From: Vicia villosa
Taxonomy: Eukaryota > Streptophyta > Magnoliopsida > Fabales > Fabaceae
Direction: 5' to 3'
Assembly (NCBI RefSeq): GCF_029867415.1
Contig: NW_026705001.1
Coordinates: forward strand, 23,501-87,500
Length of the DNA stretch: 64,000 bases
Both the position numbers and the translations under genes were made by a program. Positions 24,040 through 34,519 of this stretch are shown one piece after another; within the stretch, counting starts at the first letter, position 1; every line of letters starts with the position of its first letter. Under the pieces are notes generated by a model, which saw only the letters and a list, made by a program, of their open reading frames with translations, searched no databases and was not told where the DNA came from.

Positions 24040-25800
24040 ACAACCAAAACACGCCAATATCTTTTTTTGGTGAAATAAAAGGAGTAAAAGCTCAACTGCT
24101 AGATTGAACTGGTTCTGCATGAATATAAAGGAATTACTAGCTTACAATACCGTCTAAAATCACACCAAACATGCTACTCCAACCATTTGTACACCGTCTT
24201 AGATTTTGATATAGCCTGTTGAACCAATTTTGTTCAGAAAAGAATTAGTCCCTGTCACAAACTTGTATTTTTTGCCAAACTCCACTAGAGAAGCTGCACT
24301 CCCTGAACACATGCATGAGACACTTCATGGATGTAACATCTCGTACACAAACTACAATTGGACATTCTCCTGCACATTCTCTCTTTGTTCGTCATTAAAC
24401 ATGCATGGCTAGCCTCTCGTAAGAACACCCTAGTTCGTTCTGGTCATTGCCACTTCCATATAGTATTAAACAGATGTTGTTGATGTAAATCAGCACAGGT
24501 CTGAGTTATTTGATAAGCCAATTCGTACTGAAAATTCAATCACTAGTGCATCCCCAAGCTAACATTTGAAGGAAGCGTCTCTGTTATGTTTTGGAAAATA
24601 TTTTCTAGCAGATTTTTGAATTTATCGCGGCACCACACATGGTTTTGATCAACAAAACCATTCATTGTTAAGTATAATCAATTACCAGAATGATTCCCAC
24701 AGCTTCTTTCCATCACTAGTGCATCCCCCAAACCACAGTATTATTTCCCAAACTAACATTTGAGGGAAGCAGCTCCATTATGTTTTAGAAAATATTTTCT
24801 GGCAGATTTTTGAATTTATCGCAGCACCAGACAAGGTTTTGATCAACAAAACCATTCATTGTTAGGTATAATCAATTACCAGAATGATTCCCACAGCTTC
24901 TTCGTACTGAAAATTCCATCACTAGTGCACCCCCCCAGTCACAGTATTATTCTTCGTACTGAAAATTGCATCACTAGTGCATCCCCCAGCCACAGTATTA
25001 TTTCCCAAGCTAACATTTGAGGGAAGCAGCTCTGTTATGTTTTGAAAAACATGTTTTAGCAGATTTTTGAATTTATCGCGGGACCAGCCGTGGTTTTGAT
25101 TAACAACTTTATGGTCTCTTTGGTTGTATAGAAAATTAGAAATGGTGTGTGTTTTCGGAATGAGGTGTGGAATGTGGATAATACTATTTGGAGCATCAAG
25201 GTTTTGGTGTGGAAGTGGGCTTTTATAGGAGATATTACTCATCCTATTTGTGGCTTCTACGAATTCAACAAAGATCCTTTGTTCTTTATTTCGTAGTGTC
25301 AAATCGGTTTGTAATCTCTTGTTGATTTTTTTGTGAGGGGTTTCTTCCGCTCTTTTGATGTAAACAGGTGTTGAGAACCCTTAGTTCTCTTTTTAATACA
25401 ACTTGCTTACTCAAAAAAAAAAAAAACAAAACCATTCATTGTTAGGTATAATCGATTACCAAAATGATTCCCACAGATTCTTCGTACTAAAAATTCCATC
25501 ACTAGTGCATCCCGAAGCCACAGTATTATTTCCCAAGCTAACATTTAAGGGAAGCAGCTCCATTATGTTTTGGAAAACATTTTCGAGCAGATTTTTGAAT
25601 TAATCGCGACACCGAACATGGTTTTGATCAACAAAACCATCCATTGTTAGGTATAATCAATTACCGGAATGATTCCCGCAGCTTTCTAAGGATCCATGAC
25701 TAAGAGCCCAAATATCTGCCCAGAACATGACTTGACCACCGTCCCCTACCCACCAAATGTTAATCTAACATTAGAATGGAATAAGAAATAAACTAGATCG
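24040..25800 (-). repeat. Scrambled LINE zf-RVT and 232-bp-unit fragments
   Basis: A zf-RVT segment (about 24120-24560) is followed by incomplete units of the 232-bp repeat, with GATCAACAAAACC or variants near 24645, 24840 and 25625. Between them are truncated zf-RVT approach pieces (the CATCACTAGTGCATCCCC string recurs near 24535, 24712, 24915, 24970 and 25497). The pattern is like the tandem arrays but with irregular unit lengths, as if the array had suffered repeated deletion. A foreign LINE fragment interrupts it at 25107. Confidence 0.75.
25107..25426 (+). mobile_element. 5'-truncated LINE insertion with poly(A) tail
   Basis: A 320-bp plus-strand insert splits a 232-bp repeat unit. Its coding part reads IKVLVWKWAFIGDITHPICG then FYEFNKDPLFFIS before a stop, typical of the C-terminus of plant L1-type ORF2. 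A 3' untranslated part follows and then an A-run at 25413-25426. Flanking AACAA (25102-25106 and 25425-25429) may be the target duplication, though it overlaps the A-run. It is a different LINE family, and opposite in strand, from the copies it landed in. Confidence 0.75.
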
Positions 25801-25889
25801 CAACCCGTAGGAACCACCATCAACAAAAGCAAAAAAACCTTGGGAACCACCAAGAACACTCCTCCAAAAGAGTATGTTGATAACCCTCA

Positions 25890-27213
25890 ATCCGCTATTG
25901 ACTCTGTTTTTCAATGACTATAATATTGAAATGATTACATCATTATATAAGTGCCTAATTTTGCATACATGTGCAGGTTAGTGTGAATTGTTCCAAACTA
26001 ACATTCCCATAACTCACTTTAATTCTGTGAACAGGTTAGATCTATCAGAAATACTGCTACCAATGCAACTAATAATCAGTTATTACTGATATACATACTA
26101 TAACAGTAATGCTAATAAAACTGAAAAGAAACAATTGCAAGCTTTCAGGAGAAAATAGATTAGATTGGCCTCGATGATACTGATATTATTTAAGATTAGC
26201 CAAAGGATATATGACAATTTCACATGGTCTTCTAAAATCTGTTTTTCATCGTATAGCTTATAAATCGAAAAAAGCACAATGAGCTATTATCTATCTGTAT
26301 GTGTAAATAGAGTCTATTAAAAGGTTGATATAAAGAAAATATGCATCCTAAAGACATTGTTTTCACAATCAAACATATAATGAAAGACAATGAAAAAAAT
26401 ATATAAGAATAAGTTTTTAGCTCAAGCTATTAATTTCTTATTCTTCAGGAATACTACCTGCCGCTGTTAAATGTCTATAACACAGCACTTCACATATACA
26501 CAAGAGATAACTTGGACTATAAGAAAGATAAAAAATTACATACATGTTATAAGGCTTCGAATTTTGAGATGCTCTGCAATATTCCAAGTATTGTCCTTCA
26601 AGTTTTCCTAAGAAATTTAAACAATGGAGAACAACCTGATTTATCCTTTCCTTCCACCCCACTCACATTGTTCAGCATCAAATCCTCTGGCCATCTATCT
26701 GCTTCTAATTCAACAACAACAAGTTGTTCAATAGTTCAAAAGCCTAGCTTAGGGAATATCAAGCAGTAGCACGAAATTATAAATCAATTGCTGCAGCAAA
26801 CAAACATTCAATTGCAGATGTATTAATTCTAACGATCACTGTCTGCCATGATCGGAACATATTGCTATATAAAGTATTAACCGATTCACTGGCAATAAGA
26901 CACAGTTTCCAGTTTGTTTCAAAAGTTATAATCACCAAAATACCCATCATCATCAAAAGAACAACAAGAATCAGCGACTGTAAAGAAAAAACCAAACCAG
27001 GCCAAGAACCAAACAGCGATTGCAATGAAACATAAGGGACCAAGCAACAAATGCATTATCATTTAACAAGCGAGAATCAAATTCGAACGAATATGCAGCA
27101 AAATAAATTCATATGGATAATTTTAAACCAGCTTTCATTTCAACTTAAATCCATTATAATACATCAACAATCTCCATAAACGATAACCCTAATTTAACCA
27201 AAAAAAAACAAAT
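25890..27213. repeat. H2B-downstream duplicated block, copy 3 with H2B 3' flank
   Basis: Third copy of the block. It extends furthest toward H2B: 27055-27213 matches 33690-33856, the 3' flank of the intact H2B gene. That includes the region of its poly(A) signal, here changed from AATAAA to AATGAA on the minus strand. Similarity ends about 27 bp before the H2B stop codon would appear, and block copy 4 begins at once. No H2B coding sequence is present. Confidence 0.85.
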
Positions 27214-28370
27214 TAAAATGGAAATGATTACATCATTATATAAGTGCCTAATTTTGCACACACGTGCAGGTTAATGTGAATTGTTCCTAACTGATTCTAA
27301 TCTTGGGCACAGTACACATGATAGATCTAACTATATCTAGAATGTTACAAACATTCCCATAACTACTGTAAATATGTGTACAGGTTAGATCTATCAGAAA
27401 TACTGCTGGCAATTCAGTTCTTACTGATATACTCTAATAGTAATGCTACCAAAACTGGAAAGATACAATGGCTAGCTTTCGTGAGCAAAAATAGATTAGG
27501 TTGGTCTCAATGGTACCAAAATTATTTAAGATCAGCCAAATGATTTATGACAATTTCACATGGTTTTCTGAAGTCTGTTTTTCTTGTGTATTGCTAATAA
27601 ATCGAGAAAGCATAATGAGCTGTCATCTATATGTATATGGCAAAAAGTCTATTAAAAGTTGACATAAAGAAAGTATGCATCCTAAAAACATTGTTTTCAC
27701 AATCAAATATACAATGAAAGACAGTGAAAAAGAATTAAGAATAACTTAGAACTCGAGCAATTAATTTCTATTTATCATGAATACTACCTGCCGCAGTTAA
27801 ATGTCATAACACAGCACTTTACATATACACAAGAGATAACTTGGACTATAAGAAAGAAAATATAAATTACACACACCTTATAAGGCTTCGAATTTTGAGA
27901 TGCTCTGCAATTTCCAAGCATTGTTCTTCAAGTTTTCTCTAAGAAATTTAAACAATGGGAGAACAACCTGATTTATTCTTTCCTTCCACCCCACTAACAT
28001 AGTTCACCGTCAAATCATCTGGCCTTCCATCTGCTTCTAATTCGACAACAACAAAAAGTTGTTCATTTGTTCAAAAGCCTATTTAAGGGAATATCAAACA
28101 GTTGTACGAAATTCTTAATCGATTGCTTCAGCAAACAAACATTCCATTGCTGATGTATGAAAATGATACCAAAACAAAGCATTCTTCACTAAGAAGCAAA
28201 CATGTATGTATATCTACATATTAATTGTAAAAATTACTGTCTGCCATAATTGGAACAAATTGTTTTAAGGTTTTGCATAGTCTAAAAGAATGACCAGCTT
28301 CAGCCCAGCATTGTAGATAAAGTATTAACCGATGCAATACTAATATGACACCATTTCCAATTAGTTTAAA
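27214..28370. repeat. H2B-downstream duplicated block, copy 4
   Basis: Fourth copy, joined head to tail to copy 3. It starts with GGAAATGATTACATCATTAT as copies 1 and 3 do, and stops near 28370, where LINE sequence takes over. It is most similar to copy 1 (both have TTCACCGTCAAATCATCTGG), suggesting copies 1 and 4 share a more recent ancestor than either does with copies 2 and 5. Confidence 0.8.
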
Positions 28371-28379
28371 AGATCCTGT

Positions 28380-29410
28380 TGTTGAGGAGAAGAGCCCAAT
28401 ATTCCTTGTTATTCATCATATCCCAACGCAACTTTAAGTTGGAAGCCTCGTTCAGTCGGAAAAGAGATATTACCCCAGGACGGCCATTAGACAAGGTTGG
28501 CAAACCTTCTTCCAGGCTACAGTGCAAAGTTTTCTGTTAAAAATGCTACTAGACCATATGAGCGAAACAGGCCAGGAGCAGGAGTATATGTTTATAGAGT
28601 AAGAAATCATACTCTGAATCACATACTTCACCAAAATCACTCTACCAGCCATAGAAAGGCAAGTGTTTTTCCAAGCCGCAAGCTTGGCCAAGATTCTGTT
28701 AGAGATAGAATTAAGGTGAATGTTTTTGACTCTACCTTTAAATAAGGAAACGCCCAAATAATTGAAAGGAAGAAAGCCCTGCTGGAACCCAATAGTATTG
28801 AGAATTCTGGATACGTAGCTACTATTGCTGGAACCCAATAGTATTGAGAATTCTGGATAGGTGGCTACTATTGATGGAACCAGAAAAAACAAAGGACTTA
28901 GCCAGACTTATCTTCTGACCAGAGACTACTAAGTAGTCTTTGAAAATATTTTTAAGAGCCCGGATGTTGGCTAGCTTCTCCGTGCACAAGACAAAAATAT
29001 CACCAGCATACATAGCATCGGAGGAACATAATTTCTCTTGGAGGACTTGATGAGATCAAGGTTCCCATCTTTCACAAGCTTACTTATTAATCTACTTAGG
29101 AACTCTTGAGTAAGGCAAATCAGTAGAGGGGACAAGGGGTCACCCTGTCTGACCCCTCTAGAGTACTTAGTATCCATGTTACAGAAGGTGCTACTAAAAC
29201 CAAATTTGTGAAGAACTTTTAAGATGAACTCCCAACTGATAGTATCAAACACCTTTGCTATGTTCACCTTAAGAGCCAAGTTACCATACCTGTTCTTCTT
29301 AACCGTCACATTTATGGCCTCTAAAGCAAAACAAATGTAGTCTAATATTCCTACCATTAATAAAACCTCTTGGTTCTTTAGACACCAAAATAGGCTTTAA
29401 AGTTTCATCC
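28380..29410 (-). pseudogene. L1-type LINE reverse transcriptase fragment 4
   Basis: On the minus strand: RT palm 29357-28971 (KVNIAKVFDTISWEF, then GVRQGDPLSPLL), a catalytic motif changed to MYAGDI (YADD to YAGD, about 29010), then thumb sequence FNYLGVSLFKGRVKN (28760-28715). A small tandem duplication of about 45 bp (28780-28857) and several frameshifts occur. It ends near 28400 in a linker fragment and abuts SKIP24 fragment 4 on the right, through the duplicated segment at 29485-29778. Confidence 0.85.
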
Positions 29411-29484
29411 ATCAATTAACCTTCAAATCTAAATTTCATCAAGTCTGTCATATTTGTCCCCTTAATCCTAAGAGCCTAAGGTAG

Positions 29485-29778
29485 AAGAAACATTGAACAC
29501 CTTTTAATCTATTTTTCACTCATAGATGTAATGCCAACAGCCACTAAAAATTCACGTGTGAAATTTAAAATTTAAATTCAGAATGATATATTTAACCCAA
29601 CAATATTAGTATTTTCCAAAAGCAGCTATGCAAGAAACATTGAACACCTTTTAATCTATTTTTTCACTCATAGATGTAATGCCAACAGCCACTAAAAACT
29701 CACGTGTGAAATTTAAAATTTAAATTCAGAATGATATATTTAACCTAACAATATCAGTATTTTCCAAAAGCAGCTATG
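29485..29778 (+). repeat. 147-bp tandem duplication
   Basis: The segment starting AAGAAACATTGAACACC occurs at 29485 and again at 29632, directly head to tail. Single copies of the same sequence lie between RT and SKIP24 fragments at about 5155-5275, 11525-11670 and 17578-17720, so this doubling is local and recent. It contains no coding sequence. Confidence 0.9.
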
Positions 29779-29929
29779 CAACCATCGAAACATAACAATA
29801 ACCGAAGATATAGAAGGTATTATTTTCAAAGGAAAAGTGAAAAACAACAAGTTATGAGTCATAAGCCAAAAGTTGTGATAAAAATAGTGATGCTAGTCGA
29901 AAAATAATTTTGACTTTATGGACAAAATT

Positions 29930-30270
29930 GAGAATTTAACATCAGACTCACAAGCATTGCAACTTTTTAACTTTTTATGCTTGGAGTTATGTTTATTCTC
30001 CCTTTCTTTCACAGGCTTATGCTCCCGAAAAGGATGATACTTCACATATACTAGCTCTTCCTTTGCAGTATTAAGCCTATGTTTTTCATCTCTTCGAGTA
30101 CAATTTTTTACAACTAAACACTAAAAAGACTTCTCCAACCAGAAAATACGTAATTGATAACATCGACACTTATATGGAACTTCTCCAAACCCAAAATCTG
30201 TTGCTTATAAAGCTTGAAAATCTTTCAAAGCGGCAGAGGCTTCTCTACAAAAAGAAAATTAAGAAAACAC
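29930..30270 (-). pseudogene. SKIP24 gene fragment 4
   Basis: The minus strand keeps most of SKIP24 exon 4 (29945-30105, reading toward KKLKSCNACESD) and a partial exon 3 near 30125-30245, with intron 3 between them. The second exon-3 copy seen in fragments 2 and 3 is absent. The right end jumps directly to LINE zf-RVT sequence at about 30280. Confidence 0.8.
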
Positions 30271-30279
30271 TCATTATGT

Positions 30280-30800
30280 CTAAAATCACACCAAACATGC
30301 TACTCCAGCACTTTATACACCGTCTTAGATTACGATAAAGCCAGTTGAACCAATTTTGTTCAGAAAAGAAATAGTCCCTCTCACAAACTTGCATTTTTTT
30401 TGCTAAACTCCACTAGAGAAGCTGCACTCCCTGTAAACATGCATGAGAGACTCTTCATGGATGTAACATCTCGTTCACAGACTACAATAGGACATTCTCC
30501 TGCACATTCTCTCTTTGTTCATCATTAAACATGCATGGCCAGCCAATCGTAAGAACACTTTGGTTCGTTATTTCGTTGCCACTTTCATATGGTATTAAAC
30601 AGCTGTTATTAATGGACAGCAGCACCAGTCTGAGTTGTTCGACAAGCCAATTTCGTACTGAAAATTTCATCACTAGTGCATCCCCAAGCTACAGTATTAT
30701 TTCCCAAGCTAACATTTGAGGGAAGCATCTCTGTTGTTTTGAAAAACATTTTCAAGCAGATTTTTGAATTAATCGCGGCACCAGACATGGTTTTGATCAA
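30280..30800 (-). pseudogene. LINE zf-RVT fragment
   Basis: Near-identical to 21345-21850. It includes the frameshifted zinc-finger region and the SLGNNTVAWGCTSDEIFSTK-encoding approach (30715-30650). It leads straight into the second 232-bp tandem array, as the first copy leads into array 1. Confidence 0.7.
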
Positions 30801-32520
30801 CAAAACCATTCATTGTTAGGTATAATCAATTACCAGAATGATTCCCACAGCTTCTTAGAGCAAGGGTCCATAACTAAGAGTCCAAATATCTGCCCAGAAC
30901 ATGGCTTGACCACCGTCCCCACCCGCCAAATGATAATCGAACATTTGAGGGAAGCATCTCTGTTATGTTTTGGAAAACAATTTCTAGCAGATTTTTGAAT
31001 TTTTATCGCGGCACCAGACATGGTTTTGATCAACAAAACCATTCATTGTTAGGTATAATCAATTACCAGAATGATTCCCACAGCTTCTTAGAACAAGGGT
31101 CCATAACTAAGAGTCCAAATATCTGCCCAGAACATGGCTTGACCCCCGTCCTCACCCGCCAAATGATAATCGAAAATTTGAGGGAAGCATCTCTGTTATG
31201 TTTTGGAAAACAATTTCTAGCAGATTTTTGAATTTTTATCGCGGCACCAGACATGGTTTTGATCAACAAAACCATTCATTGTTAGGTATAATCAATTACC
31301 AGAATGATTCCCACAGCTTCTTAGAACAAGGGTCCATAACTAAGAGTCCAAATATCTGACCAGAACATGGCTTGACCACCGTCCCCCACCCGCCAAATGA
31401 TAATCTAACATTTGAGGGAAGCATCTCTGTTATGTTTTGGAAAACATTTTCTAGCAGATTTTTGAATTTTTATCGCGGCACCAGACATGGTTTTGATCAA
31501 CAAAACCATTCATTGTTAGGTATAATCAATTACCAGAATGATTCCCACAGCTTCTTAGAACAAGGGTCCATAACTAAGTGTCCAACTATCTGCCCAGTAC
31601 ATGGCTTGACCACCGTCCCCCACCCGCCAAATGATAATCTAACATTTGAGGGAAGCATCTTTGTTATTTTTGGAAAACATTTTCTAGCAGATTTTTGAAT
31701 TTATCGCGGCAACAGACATGATTATGATCAACAAAACCATTCATTATTAGGTATAATCAATTACCAGAATGATTCACACAGCTTCCTAGAACAAGGGTCC
31801 ATGACTAAGAGCCAAAATATCTGCCCAAAACAGGGCTTGACCACCGTCCCCCACCTGCCAAATGATAATCTAACATTTGAGAGAAGCATCTCCGTTATGT
31901 TATAGAAAACATTTTCTTGCAGATTTTTGAATTTATCGCGACACCAGACATGATTTTGATCAACAAAACCATTCTTGTTAGGTATAATCAATTACCAGAA
32001 TGATTCACACAGCTTTCCTAGAACAAGGGTCAATGACTAAGAGCCAAAATATCTGCCCAGAACATGGCTAGACCACCGTCCCCTACCCGTCAAATGATAA
32101 TCTAACATTTGAAGGAAGCAACTCCGTTATGTTTTGGAAAATATTTTCTAACAGATTTTTGAATTTATCGCGGCACCAGACATGGTTTTGATCAACAAAA
32201 CCATTCATTGTTAGGTATAATCAATTACCAGAATGATTCACGCAGCTTCCTAGAATACGGGTCCATGACTAAGAGCCTAAATCTCTGCCCAGAACATGGC
32301 TTGACCACCGTCCCCCACCCGCAAATGATAATCTAAAATTTGAGGGAAGCAACTCCGTTATGTTTTGAAAAACATTTTCTAGCAGATTTTTGAATTTATC
32401 ACGGCACCAGACATGGTTTTGATCAACAAAACCATTCATTTTTAGGTATAATCAATTACCAGAATGATTCACACAGCTTCCTAGAACAAGGGTCCATGAC
32501 TAAGAGCCCAAATTTTTGCA
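30720..32520 (-). repeat. 232-bp LINE-derived tandem array 2 (eight units)
   Basis: Eight head-to-tail units of the LINE linker repeat. GATCAACAAAACC (one variant) begins at 30795, 31028, 31261, 31495, 31726, 31958, 32190 and 32421, with spacings of 231-234 bp. Neighbouring units 2 to 4 are nearly identical and share TTTTTATCGCGGC, while the last three share TTCACACAGCTTCC-like changes, so expansion occurred in local steps. As in array 1 no single frame persists. The array is followed immediately by block copy 5. Confidence 0.92.
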
Positions 32521-33870
32521 CACATGTGCAAGTTTGTGTGAATTGTTCCTAATTAATTATAATCTTGAGCACAGTACACATGTTAGATCTAACTGTATCT
32601 AAATATTACAAACATTCCCAAAACTCACTGTAATTCTGTGAACAGGTTAGATCTATCAGAAATACTGCTACCAATGCAACTAATAATCAGTTGTTACTGA
32701 TATACATATTATAATAGTAATGCTAATAAAACTGAAAAGATACAATTGCAAGCCTTCAGGAGCAAATAGATTAGATTGGCCTTGATGATACTGATATTAT
32801 AAGATTAGCCAAATGATTTATGACAATTTCAAGTGTCTTCTAAAGTCTTTTACTTTCGTATAGCTTATAAGTCGAAAAAGCACAATGAGCTATTATCTAT
32901 CTGTATATGGAAATAGAGTCTATCAAAAGGTTGATATAAAGAAAGTATGCATCCTTAAAACATTGTTTTCACAATCAAACATGCAATGAAAGACAATGAA
33001 GAAGATATAGGAATGCGTTTGAGCTCAAGCTATAAATTTCTATTCATCCGGAATACAATCTGCCACAGTTAAATGCCTATAACACAGCACTTTACATATA
33101 CACGAGAGATAACAGCGACTATAAGAAAGAAATGAAAAATTACATACATCTTATAAGGCTTCAAATTTTGGGATGCTCTGCAATTTCCAAGCAATGTTCT
33201 TCAAGTTTTCCCTATGAAATTTAAACAATCGGGGAACGACCTGATTTATCCTTTCCTTCCACCCTACTCACATCTTTCAGCATCAAATCCTCTGGCCTTC
33301 TATCTGCTTCTAATTCAACAACAAGAAGTTGTTCAATTGTTCAAAAGCCTAACTTTGGGAATATCAAACAGTTGCACGAAATTTTTAATCCATTGCTCCA
33401 GAAAAAACCATTCAATTGCAGATGTATGAAAGTGATACCAAAACAAATCATTCTTCACTGAGAAGCAAACATGTATGTTTACATATTAATTCTAACGATA
33501 ACTGTCCGCCATGATCAGAACATATTACTATATAAAGTATTAGCCGATTCACTAGCAATAGGACACAATTTCCAGTTTGTTTCAAAAGTTATACTCACCG
33601 AAATACCATCATCAAAAGAAAATCAAGAATCAGCGACTGTAAAGAAAACACCAAACCAGGCCAAGAACCAAAGAGCGATAGCAATGAAACCAGCAACATT
33701 TAACAAGCAAGAATCAAATTCGAACGAATATGCAGCAAAATAAATTCATGTGGATAATTTTAAACCAGCTTTTATTTCAACTTAAATCCATTATAATACA
33801 TCAACAATCTCCATAAACGATTACCCTAATTTAACCAAAAAAATCAAATTAAACCTAATTGGGAGATATC
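32513..33870. repeat. H2B-downstream block, copy 5 (native position)
   Basis: This copy runs without a break into the 3' end of the intact H2B gene, so it is probably the ancestral position of the block. It carries the putative H2B poly(A) signal (AATAAA on minus, 33776-33771), about 107 nt past the stop codon. No complete gene is visible within it. Confidence 0.8.
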
Positions 33871-33882
33871 TGAGCAAATAAT

Positions 33883-34302
33883 TCAAGAACTGGTGAATTT
33901 GGTGACAGCCTTGGTACCCTCAGAGACAGCGTGTTTGGCCAATTCACCAGGAAGAACCAATCTAACAGCGGTTTGGATTTCCCGAGATGTAATAGTTGGC
34001 TTCTTGTTATACCTAGCCAAACGAGATGATTCTTGAGCGAGTTTCTCAAAGATGTCGTTGATGAAACTGTTCATGATTCCCATAGCCTTGCTGGAAACAC
34101 CGATATCAGGGTGAACCTGCTTCAACACCTTGAAGATGTAGATCTTGTAAGTCTCGACGCTCTTCTTGGCCTTCTTCTTTTTCTTGTCGCTTCCTCCTTC
34201 CTTCGAGATCTTTTTCTCGGCCTTAGGTTTTTTCTCAGCGGGGGATTTCTCAGCTGCGGGTTTCTTCTCCGCTGGCTTCTTCTCTGCCTTTGTTGGAGCC
34301 AT
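33883..34302 (-). CDS. H2B: Histone H2B
   Basis: A single uninterrupted frame of 139 codons encodes core histone H2B, which pairs with H2A in the nucleosome. The first 48 residues form a basic tail with repeated AEKKPA-type motifs and a KKKKKAKKS run, as is usual in plants. The histone fold starts at about [18 protein letters not shown] and continues [20 protein letters not shown] and [20 protein letters not shown]. The C-terminus KAVTKFTSS includes the conserved Lys135 that is mono-ubiquitinated in plant H2B. There is no intron, which is normal for the family. Promoter elements sit at 34397-34460 and a poly(A) signal at 33776-33771. Nothing suggests damage. It is the only intact histone gene here, although promoter and 3' flank duplicates occur elsewhere. 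Confidence 0.97.
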   Translation of the reverse strand: MAPTKAEKKPAEKKPAAEKSPAEKKPKAEKKISKEGGSDKKKKKAKKSVETYKIYIFKVLKQVHPDIGVSSKAMGIMNSFINDIFEKLAQESSRLARYNKKPTITSREIQTAVRLVLPGELAKHAVSEGTKAVTKFTSS

Positions 34303-34389
34303 TGATGGAATTAGAGGAAATTGAAGGGTCGGTGGTGAAAAGGTAAGACAGGACAGAGATTGAGTGATGAATGATTTGAGAGGAATGAA

Positions 34390-34462
34390 GAGAATGTATA
34401 TATAGGGTTATGAAAAGAGTTCTGATTGGAAGGAACTGTACTACGCGGATCGATGACGTGTC
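34390..34462 (-). promoter_or_regulatory. H2B promoter with type I histone element
   Basis: On the minus strand the composite element reads ACACGTCATCGATCCGCG (34461-34444). It joins the ACGTCA hexamer and the GATCCGCG octamer as in the plant type I element that confers S-phase expression. A CCAAT box is at 34429-34425 and a TATATATA box at 34404-34397. The start codon at 34302 would give a leader of roughly 60-70 nt. Gene regulation by cell cycle is inferred from the known element. Confidence 0.9.
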
Positions 34463-34519
34463 GTGTTTATATTTCGTTGATTGATAATTGTTTTTACTGA
34501 CGGTAGAGATTGCACCTTT

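Noticed and set aside
21768..32000. Repeated plus- and minus-strand frames of 70-108 codons in the 232-bp arrays
   Set aside because: They recur only because the array repeats and change frame from unit to unit. They are remnants of LINE ORF2 or its complement, not genes.
30720..32520. Regular repeats resembling a CRISPR-like array
   Set aside because: Units are 232 bp, wholly similar with no unique spacers, and derived from LINE coding sequence. The genome is eukaryotic.
34033..34305. 90-codon plus-strand frame opposite H2B
   Set aside because: It is the exact complement of the H2B coding region. The leucine-rich product is a shadow of the lysine-rich tail.
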